From the NCBI GenBank assembly GCA_963678375.2, contig OY782831.1, positions 186,001-250,000 on the forward strand: a DNA stretch of 64,000 bases, in the 5' to 3' direction. Shown piece after piece: positions 9,149 through 17,832 of this stretch. The stretch's first letter is position 1; every line of letters begins with the position of its first letter. The position numbers and the translations under genes are program-made. A model generated the notes under the pieces. The model searched no databases. It had not been told where the DNA came from and worked only from the letters and a program-made list of their open reading frames with translations. This DNA comes from JAEKNW01 sp963678375 (GTDB taxonomy: Bacteria > Cloacimonadota > Cloacimonadia > Cloacimonadales > JAFGVF01).

Positions 9149-9447
9149 TATTTTTGAGTGTGTCATAGGCTAAGTATAAACTAATGTTTATTAATTAAAT
9201 AGAATTGTGTCCGCACTGCGGACGCAATTGCAAAAATGCAGTGTGCTTATTTCAAAAAATTATAAAGAAAAAAGGTATAAATGATCAAGAAAATAACCAG
9301 CCTGCGTATGGCAGAAAAAAAATCAATTGAAAAGTTTGTCCTGACTTTTCTGCCCAAGGCAAGTGGGTTGGAGTTATACTGAGAATCTACCGAATAAGCA
9401 AAACTAAGTGAAAGTATTAACTAAAAACCTATTATAGGGATAATATT
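9149..9447. other. Noncoding spacer after the KilA-N pseudogene
   Basis: Contains the long inverted repeat at 9203-9229. It also has a 33-codon open frame at 9281-9382 behind AAAAGGTATAA that cannot be supported as a gene. No promoter of good quality is visible before the acetyltransferase. Confidence 0.5.
9203..9229. repeat. 13-bp near-perfect inverted repeat
   Basis: AATTGTGTCCGCA (9203-9215) and TGCGGACGCAATT (9217-9229) pair over 13 positions with a single G-U and a one-base centre. The GC-rich core stands out in AT-rich DNA. No T tract follows, so it is not a standard terminator. It could be an operator, a recombination site or the end of a small element. Confidence 0.7.
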
Positions 9448-9987
9448 ATGAAAACATTAACAACAGAGAGATGCATTTTAAAGCAAATCACCACAGATGA
9501 TATTCAAGAAGTATATGAGATTTACTCTGACCAATTAGCAATGAAGTATATGCAGTCTGATGCTATTAATTCCATTGAGCAAGCCCAAGATTTGATTAAT
9601 AAATGGAAGCAACTATTTACTAATGGACATGGCTACAGATGGGGTATCTTTTACAAAGATAAAGCTGATAAATTGATAGGAACTATTGCTCTTCACTACT
9701 GGGACAAGAAGTCTAATAGAATTGAATTAGGAGCTGATTTGCTTAGAAGTCAATGGAATAAGGGATTAGCTTATGAAGTCACAAAAGCAGTAATTACTTT
9801 TGCATTTATAAGTTTGGAAGTTAATCGCTTAGAATTACGTTGTGATCCGAGAAATATTGCATCGATTAAGATAGCTAATAAGTTATCCTTTACCTATGAG
9901 GGAACTTTACGTGATTATGTCTATGTTGAGGGGAAGGGTTATCTTGATGAATCTGTCTATTCACTCTTAAGAAAGGAGTATTTATAA
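9448..9987 (+). CDS. GNAT family N-acetyltransferase, RimJ/RimL type
   Basis: 179 residues, the usual length of RimJ/RimL-like acetyltransferases that use acetyl-CoA on protein N-termini or small amines. It has the family start LTTERCILKQITTDDIQEVY. The acetyl-CoA-binding region is LGADLLRSQWNKGLAYEVTK, a variant of the Q-x-x-G-x-G/A loop, followed by 'NRLELRCDPRNIASIKIANK', the typical N-x-x-S-x-x-x-x-x-K motif. The substrate cannot be told. It stands alone between the decayed restriction genes and the TrmB-type regulator. Confidence 0.88.
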   Translation: MKTLTTERCILKQITTDDIQEVYEIYSDQLAMKYMQSDAINSIEQAQDLINKWKQLFTNGHGYRWGIFYKDKADKLIGTIALHYWDKKSNRIELGADLLRSQWNKGLAYEVTKAVITFAFISLEVNRLELRCDPRNIASIKIANKLSFTYEGTLRDYVYVEGKGYLDESVYSLLRKEYL

Positions 9988-10241
9988 AGAAAATTTTCCG
10001 TCGATTATCCCTTGATTGTTAGTATCTTTATTAACTAGCAGAAAAATATGGAGTAGGCAATAATGAAGGACTTGCCAATATAATCTATCCCAGTTTCCCA
10101 ATATTAAGAATACCTGCCAACTTGATTACGTATAGCAATTTGACTGTCTCAAAAATGGGGGTAAGCCAATAAAAGAGAAAATTCTTGACACATTTTCAGG
10201 GCTATTCTTTTGTTACCACTAGAAAGAGTGACAGGTGCAAT

Positions 10242-11075
10242 ATGAAAATAAATAATTTAATTAAAGAACTGACAGACATAGGATTAACAGAATATGAAGC
10301 GAAAGTATATGTTAATCTTCTGAAAAGAGACAGCTTTACAGCAACAGAAATCGCTAGTGCTTCAGGTGTTCCTCGTTCAAAAGTTTACGAGATATTGAAA
10401 CAATTATGTGAAAAGTCTTTTGTAACAGAAATTTTAGGCAGAGTTAAGAAATATACTGCAGTTTGCCCTGAAGAGGGTTTTGCAATCTTGAAAAAGCAAC
10501 AAGAAGAAGCCTTCCACAAGAAGAATAAGCAGATGACCAAGTTATCAAAACAATTGCTTGAGTTTTATGGTAATAGAGAAGACTCTAATGGACCTTTAGA
10601 CTACATTCAAGTTTATCGTGATAAGAGAGCTATAAATAGTAAGATATTATCAATGATGGAGGCTGCAAAAGAGGAAGTACTCTTCTTTAATAAATCGCCT
10701 TACATTTCCAGAATAGAAGATAATAAAAGTGGTCTGGAGTTAATGGAAAGAGGTATTGATGTAAGATCAATCTATGAAATGTCTGATTCTAGTAATCCTT
10801 CTTTTAATGAAGCTATGTTAGCTTTCCATCAAGCCGGAGAAAAAATTATGATAGTTCCAACTTTGCCTCTTAAGATGGCAGTATTTGATAGATCATCTGT
10901 ACTTTTGATGCTCTTAGATAAACTACCAGAGTCTTCAGCTTTTACAACTATGATTATTGAACACAAAGATTTAGCAAATATGTTTATAAGTATTTTTGAT
11001 TTTTTTTGGGAACAAGGTGTTAGCCCAGATTTTTTAAAAGAAAAAGAAAAAGAAAAAGATAAAAATAAGGAGTAA
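10242..11075 (+). CDS. TrmB-family transcriptional regulator
   Basis: 277 residues. The N-terminal winged helix (about 1-75) has the TrmB hallmark ELTDIGLTEYEAKVYVNLL, then ATEIASASGVPRSKVYEIL. A PLD-like effector domain (about 110-265) follows, with an 'EEVLFFNKSP' strand. TrmB relatives usually sense sugars or other small molecules. The ATG at 10242 has AGGTG 5 bases upstream. A longer frame exists from a TTG at 10185 but begins inside a TTGACA promoter element, so I reject it. The gene ends 4 bp before the surface-protein ATG, so it probably regulates or is co-transcribed with that gene. The C-terminus is a run of Lys-Glu repeats. Confidence 0.85.
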   Translation: MKINNLIKELTDIGLTEYEAKVYVNLLKRDSFTATEIASASGVPRSKVYEILKQLCEKSFVTEILGRVKKYTAVCPEEGFAILKKQQEEAFHKKNKQMTKLSKQLLEFYGNREDSNGPLDYIQVYRDKRAINSKILSMMEAAKEEVLFFNKSPYISRIEDNKSGLELMERGIDVRSIYEMSDSSNPSFNEAMLAFHQAGEKIMIVPTLPLKMAVFDRSSVLLMLLDKLPESSAFTTMIIEHKDLANMFISIFDFFWEQGVSPDFLKEKEKEKDKNKE

Positions 11076-11079
11076 AAAG

Positions 11080-14000
11080 ATGAAAAAAATTTTATTTGTC
11101 TTATTGCTAATAAGTATCGGCCTAGTTAATGCCGAGTGGAGAATCAATGAAAGTTTCGAGGGCGAATCTTTTAGTGAGGGATGGACTATTGTTAATAATG
11201 ACCAAGATTCTCACCAGTGGGCTATTGAACAAAACAATGCAGCTCACTTTGGAATTCAAAATGCTAGAGTTTTTTCCAATTCTGAAGAGAATGATGATTG
11301 GATAATTACTCCACAAATCACAATTCAGCCAGGAGAAGTCTTCAAGTTTTGGGCAGCTTCTGGTACAGAAGCGTCAGCTGAGTTTGTAGTTAGAATTTCT
11401 ACTAGTGGAAACTCACCTGCAGATTTTGACACTTATCTAGGACCTACTGAAAGTATAGGCGAAGGATATACTGAATTTTCCTACAACTTAGCTTTATACA
11501 CAGGTCAAACTGTTTATATTGGTATTCAGTGCGTTTCTACAAACATGCTCAAAATGTTTGTTGATGATGTTAAGTTAGGTTCACCAGAAGCAAATGACCT
11601 AAGTATTGTACGTTTCCAAGCTGATAGAGAAACTTATACCAGCATTGAGTCTATTGAACTAACTACATATATTGAAAATTGTGGAACTGACAATCAAACA
11701 GCAACTATTACTTATTTTGCTGAAGATACTGAAATTCATTCTGAAACAGTGACAGTTAATGCAGGTCAAGAACTTGTAGTTATGCATGAAACTGATGCCT
11801 TCATGGGACTTGAAAACTTAACAGCGTCCTTAAGTGCAGATGATGATATTACTAATAATGAACAATCTACCCAAGTTATAGTTATGAGTCTTGACTCTTT
11901 AGTTGAAGATTTTGAGGGAGATACTTTCCCTGCTGAATATTGGGGACTTGAATCAATACTAGGACTTGATTGGACAGTTACTCAATGGGGAACTTACCAA
12001 GGTAATGGTACTGGATATCTAGCTAGAGCAACAGATGCCAACTGGAATTATTTAACTTCTAAATCTCGTATGATTACACCAGTTCTTAATATTGTAGATG
12101 GTGACTCTTTAAGTTTTGTAGCAAAAAATTGGGATAACTCATCTGTAGATTATATCCATATTGAATATTCTGAAAATGGAAGTGATTTTACCTTATTAGA
12201 AAGTGTTCAATTAAACGAAGAATATCAATATTATAGTGTTGATCTTTCTTCTATTGCTGGTATATATTATATTGGTATAACTGGAGAAACTTCTGCAACT
12301 AATTATGGATATTGTTATATAGATAACATTCGTGGTCCACTCAGATACTTTGGTGAAGCAGCTGAAATGGAAGTAGATCCAGAAAGTATTGACTTTGGAC
12401 AACTTTACGTACACGAGAGTCTTACAGATCAAGTAAGTATTACAAATATCGGGGTTGAAGACCTTATTATTAATAGTGTTGAAATTGTTGGTGCCCAAGC
12501 TCAAGCATTCACATGTTCATTACTTGAAGATAGCTCAATTTTCCCAATAACTTTGACACAACTACAAGAATATAATTTCACAGTAACTTACAGTCCTCTA
12601 ACCGGAGGAACTAGTGCTGCAGAATTATTATTTAATACAAATACTGGTGCAAATGAAAGTCTTCCATTACAAGGTTCAGCTGAAGATGTTACTCTTTATG
12701 CTCCCTTCTTTGAAGACTTTTCAACAATGCTTCCTTCAAATTGGTATGGAAGAACTGGTTTACTCACAGAAAATACACAACTAATTGATGAAGAAATAGA
12801 ATGGATAGCAGATGGTTTCAGCAATATGGGTACTGAAGGTTCTGCAAGAATATCTACTTTTGGTGAAAACTTAGCAGATTGGATGATAACACCTCCTATT
12901 GATCTTGGTGATACTAATAATCAATATCAACTTGAGTTTGATATTTCAATGACAGATTGGTTCGGACAAAATCCTGTAGCTTTGAGCGAAGATGATAAAA
13001 TTCATATTGTTCTTAATGATGGATCTGGTTGGTCTGAAAGTAATATTCTGCTTACTTTTGATTCTAACTTATTTATATCACCTGTCGGTACACATATAAA
13101 TCTACCTTTAGCAAGTTACACAGGTATTATTCAAATAGGTTTTTATGCTGAATCTACAGTCATTAATCCATTTGTTAATGCCTATATCGATAACTTTGCC
13201 ATCCGTACTGCACCTCAAGAACCTGAATTGACCTATTCAACTCAAGCTCTTGCTTTTGGTTCAGTAAGTTCACTTGAACCATCTTCATCTCAATTTGTTG
13301 AAATCATCAATACTGGTGCTGCTGGTTTAGAAATTACAGATATTTCATTATCCGGTTCAAATCCTGATGATTTTGTATATACAACATCTAATGAACTCCC
13401 TGTTACTCTGGGTATGGGAAGAAGATTCTATGTTTTCGTACAAAGTTATTCTCAAACAGCAGGTTATAAAAGTGCAGATTTAACTATTGAAGATAATCTT
13501 GCTGATAATGACCTTGTTGTTGAACTTACAGCAGATGTTATTGATACTTCAATATCAGAATTCCCTTGGAGTTTTGGCTTTGAAGATGGATTTTTCCCTC
13601 TTGGTTGGAAAAATGATGATAATCAATGGTCAGTCCTTGCAGGTTCAACAACTGCTGCGGAAGGTGTATACACTGCTAGTGTTAGCTATATTCATTATAC
13701 TGATGCTATTCTTAGATCTCCTGCAATCATTCTTCCAGAAAATGAGCCAAAACAGATGCATTTTAAATGGATTGATAATGATATGGAATATTTCAGAAAT
13801 CGCATAGCCCAACATGATACTACATTTTGTGAAATTTCAGTTGATGGAGGACAAACTTGGGAAACTCAAGCTTTCCTATCAGCTGCAGAACCTATGAGTG
13901 CTTATGCTGAACAGATTATTGACCTTCAAGCTTATGCTGGAGAAACAATTTATGTTCGTTGGAGAGATGAGACAGATAACACAACAAATGCTTATGGTGC

Positions 14001-15462
14001 TGCTGTAGATGATATTTATATTACTGATAGAGTTGCTAGCCCAGTTTTTGATATTGACCTAGATGTCTTTGATTTCGGTTATGTTCTGAATGGTGCTATT
14101 TCGGAACCTATCATAGCTACTATTAGCAATATTGGTGACGATAATCTTGTTATTAATGAAATTGAACTTGCTGGTAATCATGCAAGCCACTTCTCTTTTG
14201 AAGAGCCTGTCCTACCTGCAATAATTACTCCTAATAACAATATTCAAATTATGATGTTCTTTGAACCGACTCAAGATAGATTGAAAGAGGCTTATTTAAG
14301 TATATCTGACAACGCCAACAGAATTGAACGCCAAATACCTGTTCGTGGGGTTTCTTATGAACTAGCAGCTCCTAGAAACTTAACAGTTGACCCTATCAAT
14401 GAAGACACAGCAGCACTTCTTACTTGGGAAGCACCAAGTGGTTCAGGTATGGATAGTGAAGATTTTGAAGGTTATGAATTCCCTCCTGCTGGTTGGACAC
14501 TTCAAGAAGTCAACAATACCTACACATGGATGCAAGGACCACCTCCAGGGTCAAGCATTGGTAGTCACACTGGAGATTATTGTGCAGGCTTAGTCTGGAC
14601 TACTACTCATCAAGATGAATGGTTAATCTTGGAAGATGTGCTTGTTACAGGTGATCTAGAATTTTGGAGCTATGCAATGCAAGGTTCTGAAAATGGAGAT
14701 CACTATACTGTAAAAATCTCACAAGATAATGGACAAACCTGGACTACTTTACTAGATCTTTCTGAAATGGAAGCTTATGGTTACGACAATGAAAACAATC
14801 CAATTTTCAATGAGTGGGATACTCCATACCAAGTTGATTTATCCCAATATCTCAACGAAAATGTTGATATAGCTTGGAATGCTTATGATACCGAAGGAAC
14901 AGGTTTATGGAGTGTTTGGTTTATCGATGATGTTAAAATCGGAAACTCTCGTCCAGCCTCTACTTTCAGACAAAATCAACTACCAAGTGTCAGTGGATAT
15001 AAAATATACAGGAATGATAATCTGATTGCTGAAACTGATACACCAGAAATTAGAACTTATACTGATGATTTCGAAAGACCTCAAGCATTTGAGTATTACT
15101 TAACTGCTGTCTACGATAATAATGATTCTGCTCCAAGTAATGCCGTAGAGGTTATGTTGACTGATATTAACGACATAACACCATTAGCAACAGGTCTTTA
15201 TAAAAATTATCCTAATCCATTCAACCCGGAAACTTCTATTCGCTATTCTATGGAAAATGATGGCCATGTTATTATTGATATTTACAATGTCAAAGGACAA
15301 AAAGTTAAAAGCTTAGTTAACGACAATGTTAAGCAAGGCTCTCATACAGTTATCTGGAATGGTAGAGATTCTAAAGGAAAAGCTGTTTCTAGTGGAATGT
15401 ACTTCTATAAAATGAAAACAGGTAACTATTCTCATACAGAGAAAATGCTCTTGATGAAATAG
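11080..15462 (+). CDS. Large secreted multidomain protein with type IX-type C-terminal sorting domain
   Basis: 1460 residues; signal peptide about 1-18 (hydrophobic, ending VNA); strong RBS AAGGAG. Domains read in order: a cleaved-adhesin/choice-of-anchor J jelly roll about 20-165, a CARDB-like domain about 170-268, J about 270-410, a 'SIDFGQLYV' choice-of-anchor D (ASH-like) domain about 415-530, J about 540-705, D about 710-820, J about 825-985 and D about 990-1090. A fibronectin-III frame about 1095-1365 then encloses another J domain. The FlgD-like sorting tail at about 1375-1460 starts YKNYPNPFNPETSIRY and ends with an SGMYFYKMKTG core. It is probably exported and anchored at, or released from, the cell surface. 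No enzyme motif is seen, so an adhesive or carbohydrate-binding role is only inference. Confidence 0.88.
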   Translation: MKKILFVLLLISIGLVNAEWRINESFEGESFSEGWTIVNNDQDSHQWAIEQNNAAHFGIQNARVFSNSEENDDWIITPQITIQPGEVFKFWAASGTEASAEFVVRISTSGNSPADFDTYLGPTESIGEGYTEFSYNLALYTGQTVYIGIQCVSTNMLKMFVDDVKLGSPEANDLSIVRFQADRETYTSIESIELTTYIENCGTDNQTATITYFAEDTEIHSETVTVNAGQELVVMHETDAFMGLENLTASLSADDDITNNEQSTQVIVMSLDSLVEDFEGDTFPAEYWGLESILGLDWTVTQWGTYQGNGTGYLARATDANWNYLTSKSRMITPVLNIVDGDSLSFVAKNWDNSSVDYIHIEYSENGSDFTLLESVQLNEEYQYYSVDLSSIAGIYYIGITGETSATNYGYCYIDNIRGPLRYFGEAAEMEVDPESIDFGQLYVHESLTDQVSITNIGVEDLIINSVEIVGAQAQAFTCSLLEDSSIFPITLTQLQEYNFTVTYSPLTGGTSAAELLFNTNTGANESLPLQGSAEDVTLYAPFFEDFSTMLPSNWYGRTGLLTENTQLIDEEIEWIADGFSNMGTEGSARISTFGENLADWMITPPIDLGDTNNQYQLEFDISMTDWFGQNPVALSEDDKIHIVLNDGSGWSESNILLTFDSNLFISPVGTHINLPLASYTGIIQIGFYAESTVINPFVNAYIDNFAIRTAPQEPELTYSTQALAFGSVSSLEPSSSQFVEIINTGAAGLEITDISLSGSNPDDFVYTTSNELPVTLGMGRRFYVFVQSYSQTAGYKSADLTIEDNLADNDLVVELTADVIDTSISEFPWSFGFEDGFFPLGWKNDDNQWSVLAGSTTAAEGVYTASVSYIHYTDAILRSPAIILPENEPKQMHFKWIDNDMEYFRNRIAQHDTTFCEISVDGGQTWETQAFLSAAEPMSAYAEQIIDLQAYAGETIYVRWRDETDNTTNAYGAAVDDIYITDRVASPVFDIDLDVFDFGYVLNGAISEPIIATISNIGDDNLVINEIELAGNHASHFSFEEPVLPAIITPNNNIQIMMFFEPTQDRLKEAYLSISDNANRIERQIPVRGVSYELAAPRNLTVDPINEDTAALLTWEAPSGSGMDSEDFEGYEFPPAGWTLQEVNNTYTWMQGPPPGSSIGSHTGDYCAGLVWTTTHQDEWLILEDVLVTGDLEFWSYAMQGSENGDHYTVKISQDNGQTWTTLLDLSEMEAYGYDNENNPIFNEWDTPYQVDLSQYLNENVDIAWNAYDTEGTGLWSVWFIDDVKIGNSRPASTFRQNQLPSVSGYKIYRNDNLIAETDTPEIRTYTDDFERPQAFEYYLTAVYDNNDSAPSNAVEVMLTDINDITPLATGLYKNYPNPFNPETSIRYSMENDGHVIIDIYNVKGQKVKSLVNDNVKQGSHTVIWNGRDSKGKAVSSGMYFYKMKTGNYSHTEKMLLMK

Positions 15463-15531
15463 TATCATATGACCTTAAGATTAGAATAGTTTTTTAACTC
15501 ATCTTCCTTGAGGATAAATAATATAAATATA

Positions 15532-15563
15532 GGCACAACCGCTTGGTTGTGCCTTTTACTTTT
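15532..15563 (+). terminator. Intrinsic terminator of the surface protein
   Basis: GGCACAACC (15532-15540), loop GCTT, GGTTGTGCC (15545-15553), then TTTTACTTTT. A perfect 9-bp stem and T tract about 70 bases after the stop codon. Confidence 0.93.
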
Positions 15564-15676
15564 AGTTATTATCAAAAATATCGAACTGTAGTAACCTTGG
15601 ACTGCTTTTTATCACACAATTAACATAAAACTTAAATTAAAAAAATATTTAGACTTTTCCTTAATCATAAACAGAT

Positions 15677-16477
15677 TTAATAATCTGGAAACAACTCATC
15701 TATCCAATGGCAATAGAGAGTAAAATCTTTACCCACATTTCTGGCAAAACCCTTTGACAGCTTAAATCTAGTATTTTTTGCAGGGTCTCTATATTTTAGT
15801 TTACTGTAGTCTTTTTCTGATAATTGCACAAGCTTACAATCACAACCAAAATTATTCAGAGGGAAATATTTATCCCAAAATTTATCATCAATTGGCTTAA
15901 CTATGTTATCAAACTCAATATCCAATCCTTTTTCCCGACATCTCTCTCCTGTTTTATATTGCAAGTAAGGATATATATCTTTCTGAACCTGATAATTCTG
16001 CCATTGTCCTGCTAATCTTGTTTGCTTGATAGAGAACTTTAAGGCATGAATAATATAATGTAAGTTAGTAGCTTCATATTCATTAAGAGTAAATGAAGAG
16101 ATAAAATCAGCAAAAGTTAGCTTATTGAGTTGTGCTTTTTTTACTTTTCGTTTTATCATATCAATCATTGTTTGAGTGTGCATTGCCGAGAAAATGGCAT
16201 TATCTCCTCTAAATCTAAAAAGTGCTGCAATATCTTGTCTGCTATAATAATAATCTATATCTGGACTGTAATTGATTGATTCGTCTTTTATAAAATAATC
16301 TTCACGAACTTTTATATACTCAGATTTGATAATTTCTCTTAAATCTCCTGAAAGTGTTAAGTATAACTTAGTCGGATATGCTTTATTTAGTATCTCGTCA
16401 TAATCCTTACAATCCAAGATTTCCCTTTTATACTTTTGTAGCTCAACTTTTGTATTTACTAATTTATCTAGATACAT
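15677..16477 (-). CDS. Phage MuF-like (SPP1 gp7 / Mu gpF) head morphogenesis domain protein, orphan
   Basis: 266 residues. The C-terminal half carries the MuF signature: an arginine/aromatic helix (KQTRLAGQWQNYQVQKDIYP), a YLQYKTGERCREK strand and the diagnostic FWDKYFPLNNFGCDCKL, equivalent to 'FWD..YPPNGW.CRC'. A closing NVGK-type loop follows. In phages this protein sits beside portal and terminase genes; none is here. It follows dpaL by 21 bp on the same strand. I chose the ATG at 16477 (AAGAAG upstream) over a TTG at 16492. The N-terminal half is not recognised. It may be a prophage relic or a domesticated MuF protein; no toxin domain is visible. Confidence 0.7.
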   Translation of the reverse strand: MYLDKLVNTKVELQKYKREILDCKDYDEILNKAYPTKLYLTLSGDLREIIKSEYIKVREDYFIKDESINYSPDIDYYYSRQDIAALFRFRGDNAIFSAMHTQTMIDMIKRKVKKAQLNKLTFADFISSFTLNEYEATNLHYIIHALKFSIKQTRLAGQWQNYQVQKDIYPYLQYKTGERCREKGLDIEFDNIVKPIDDKFWDKYFPLNNFGCDCKLVQLSEKDYSKLKYRDPAKNTRFKLSKGFARNVGKDFTLYCHWIDELFPDY

Positions 16478-16498
16478 AATATCTTCTTTCAAAATAAC

Positions 16499-17716
16499 CT
16501 ACCTATGAGGAAGTGGTTTAGAACCCTCCCAGACCACTCTTCTAAAGTTGATTGGATCAGTATTTCCTTCTGAGTTAATCAAGAGGACTTTAGAGTTAAT
16601 ATCTAATTTCAGTTTCTTTCTTAAATCTTCCAAATCAGGATCTAGCATAATATGTTTTAATGTTGCTAGAGTAACTGCTCCTGATTCTCCACTAACCACA
16701 AAGGGATCACTTTTTAGAGGTACTGCATACATTCTCATACCCTCAGCAGCAATATAATCTTTTGCAGAAATAAAAACATCAGCAGATTCAGCTAGTACAT
16801 CCCAAGCAATAGGACTTGGATCACCACATGCTAAACCAGCCATAATTGAATCTAAGTCTCCTGGGAAATTGTGGGGCTTACCGTCCCCAATTCTCATACT
16901 CTCATACAAACAAGCTGCTTTATTAGGTTCAACCACAATACATCTTGGTGAGTTTTCACCTAATATAGCATGATAATGGCCAAGAATAGATGCGGCTAAA
17001 GCTCCTACACCAGCCTGCACAAAGATATGACTTGGATATAGTATTCCTTGCGCTCCAAATTGTTCTTGAACTTCTGCTACAATAGTAGTGTATCCTTGCA
17101 TTATCCAACTAGGGATCTCTTCATAGCCTGGCCAAGATGTGTCAGAAATAATTTCCCAACCGTTTTCTTTAGCATCGATACTTACCTGATCTACAGCATC
17201 ATCATAATTACCGTCAACAACCTTAACTGTAGCACCATAAGATTTAATAGCGTCTATTCTAGCTTGAGAAGTATTTCTATGAACATATATTACAGACTTA
17301 TGTCCTAGCTTACTAGCTGCCCATGCTACCCCTCGTCCATGATTACCATCAGTGGCTGTTGCGAAAGTTATTTGACCTGTTTTTCTCTTTATCTCGTCTG
17401 AGACAAGTTGATCATAAGTAAAATCATCTTTCATAGCTAACCTTTTTTTCAAGAAACGGTAAATCGCATAAGAGCCACCAAGTACCTTAAAAGAGTTTAG
17501 ATGGAGACGGCAAGATTCATCTTTAACCCATATTCCACCAACACCGATATAAGATGCCATTTTTCTTAAACATTTTAAAGGTGTTATTTCAAATCCAGGT
17601 ATACTATCGTGAAATTTCCTAGTTTTATTACTAATTTCCTTAGGAAAAAGTTTTTCTGAGTAAAAAACTCTATTGCGATTTGGATGAGTATTTTCTATCC
17701 ATTTAATCTCTTGCAT
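16499..17716 (-). CDS. dpaL: Diaminopropionate ammonia-lyase
   Basis: PLP enzyme that cleaves 2,3-diaminopropionate (and D- or L-Ser more weakly) to pyruvate and ammonia. The 405 residues match the family length. The PLP lysine is K77 in HLNSFKVLGGSYA. The substrate/cofactor loop ATATDGNHGRG and the phosphate-binding glycine-rich loop QAGVGALAAS are present. GLACGDPSP and VSGESGAV are also typical of DpaL/YgeX. It has no ygeW/ygeY-like partners here; the only follower is the MuF-like gene 21 bp downstream. Confidence 0.93.
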   Translation of the reverse strand: MQEIKWIENTHPNRNRVFYSEKLFPKEISNKTRKFHDSIPGFEITPLKCLRKMASYIGVGGIWVKDESCRLHLNSFKVLGGSYAIYRFLKKRLAMKDDFTYDQLVSDEIKRKTGQITFATATDGNHGRGVAWAASKLGHKSVIYVHRNTSQARIDAIKSYGATVKVVDGNYDDAVDQVSIDAKENGWEIISDTSWPGYEEIPSWIMQGYTTIVAEVQEQFGAQGILYPSHIFVQAGVGALAASILGHYHAILGENSPRCIVVEPNKAACLYESMRIGDGKPHNFPGDLDSIMAGLACGDPSPIAWDVLAESADVFISAKDYIAAEGMRMYAVPLKSDPFVVSGESGAVTLATLKHIMLDPDLEDLRKKLKLDINSKVLLINSEGNTDPINFRRVVWEGSKPLPHR

Positions 17717-17832
17717 TATTCCTCCGCTATAATATCTTTTTTAAAATCATGTTTTTTATACTTGAAAGTAGTCAATATAAATGTTGAAAATTATTACAGA
17801 TCCCAAAACTTCTAAAGAAACGTAAATAAACT

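Noticed and set aside
10185..10241. N-terminal extension of the TrmB-type regulator from a TTG
   Set aside because: The TTG is the first half of a TTGACA element and lacks a ribosome-binding site; the ATG at 10242 has AGGTG and matches the family start.
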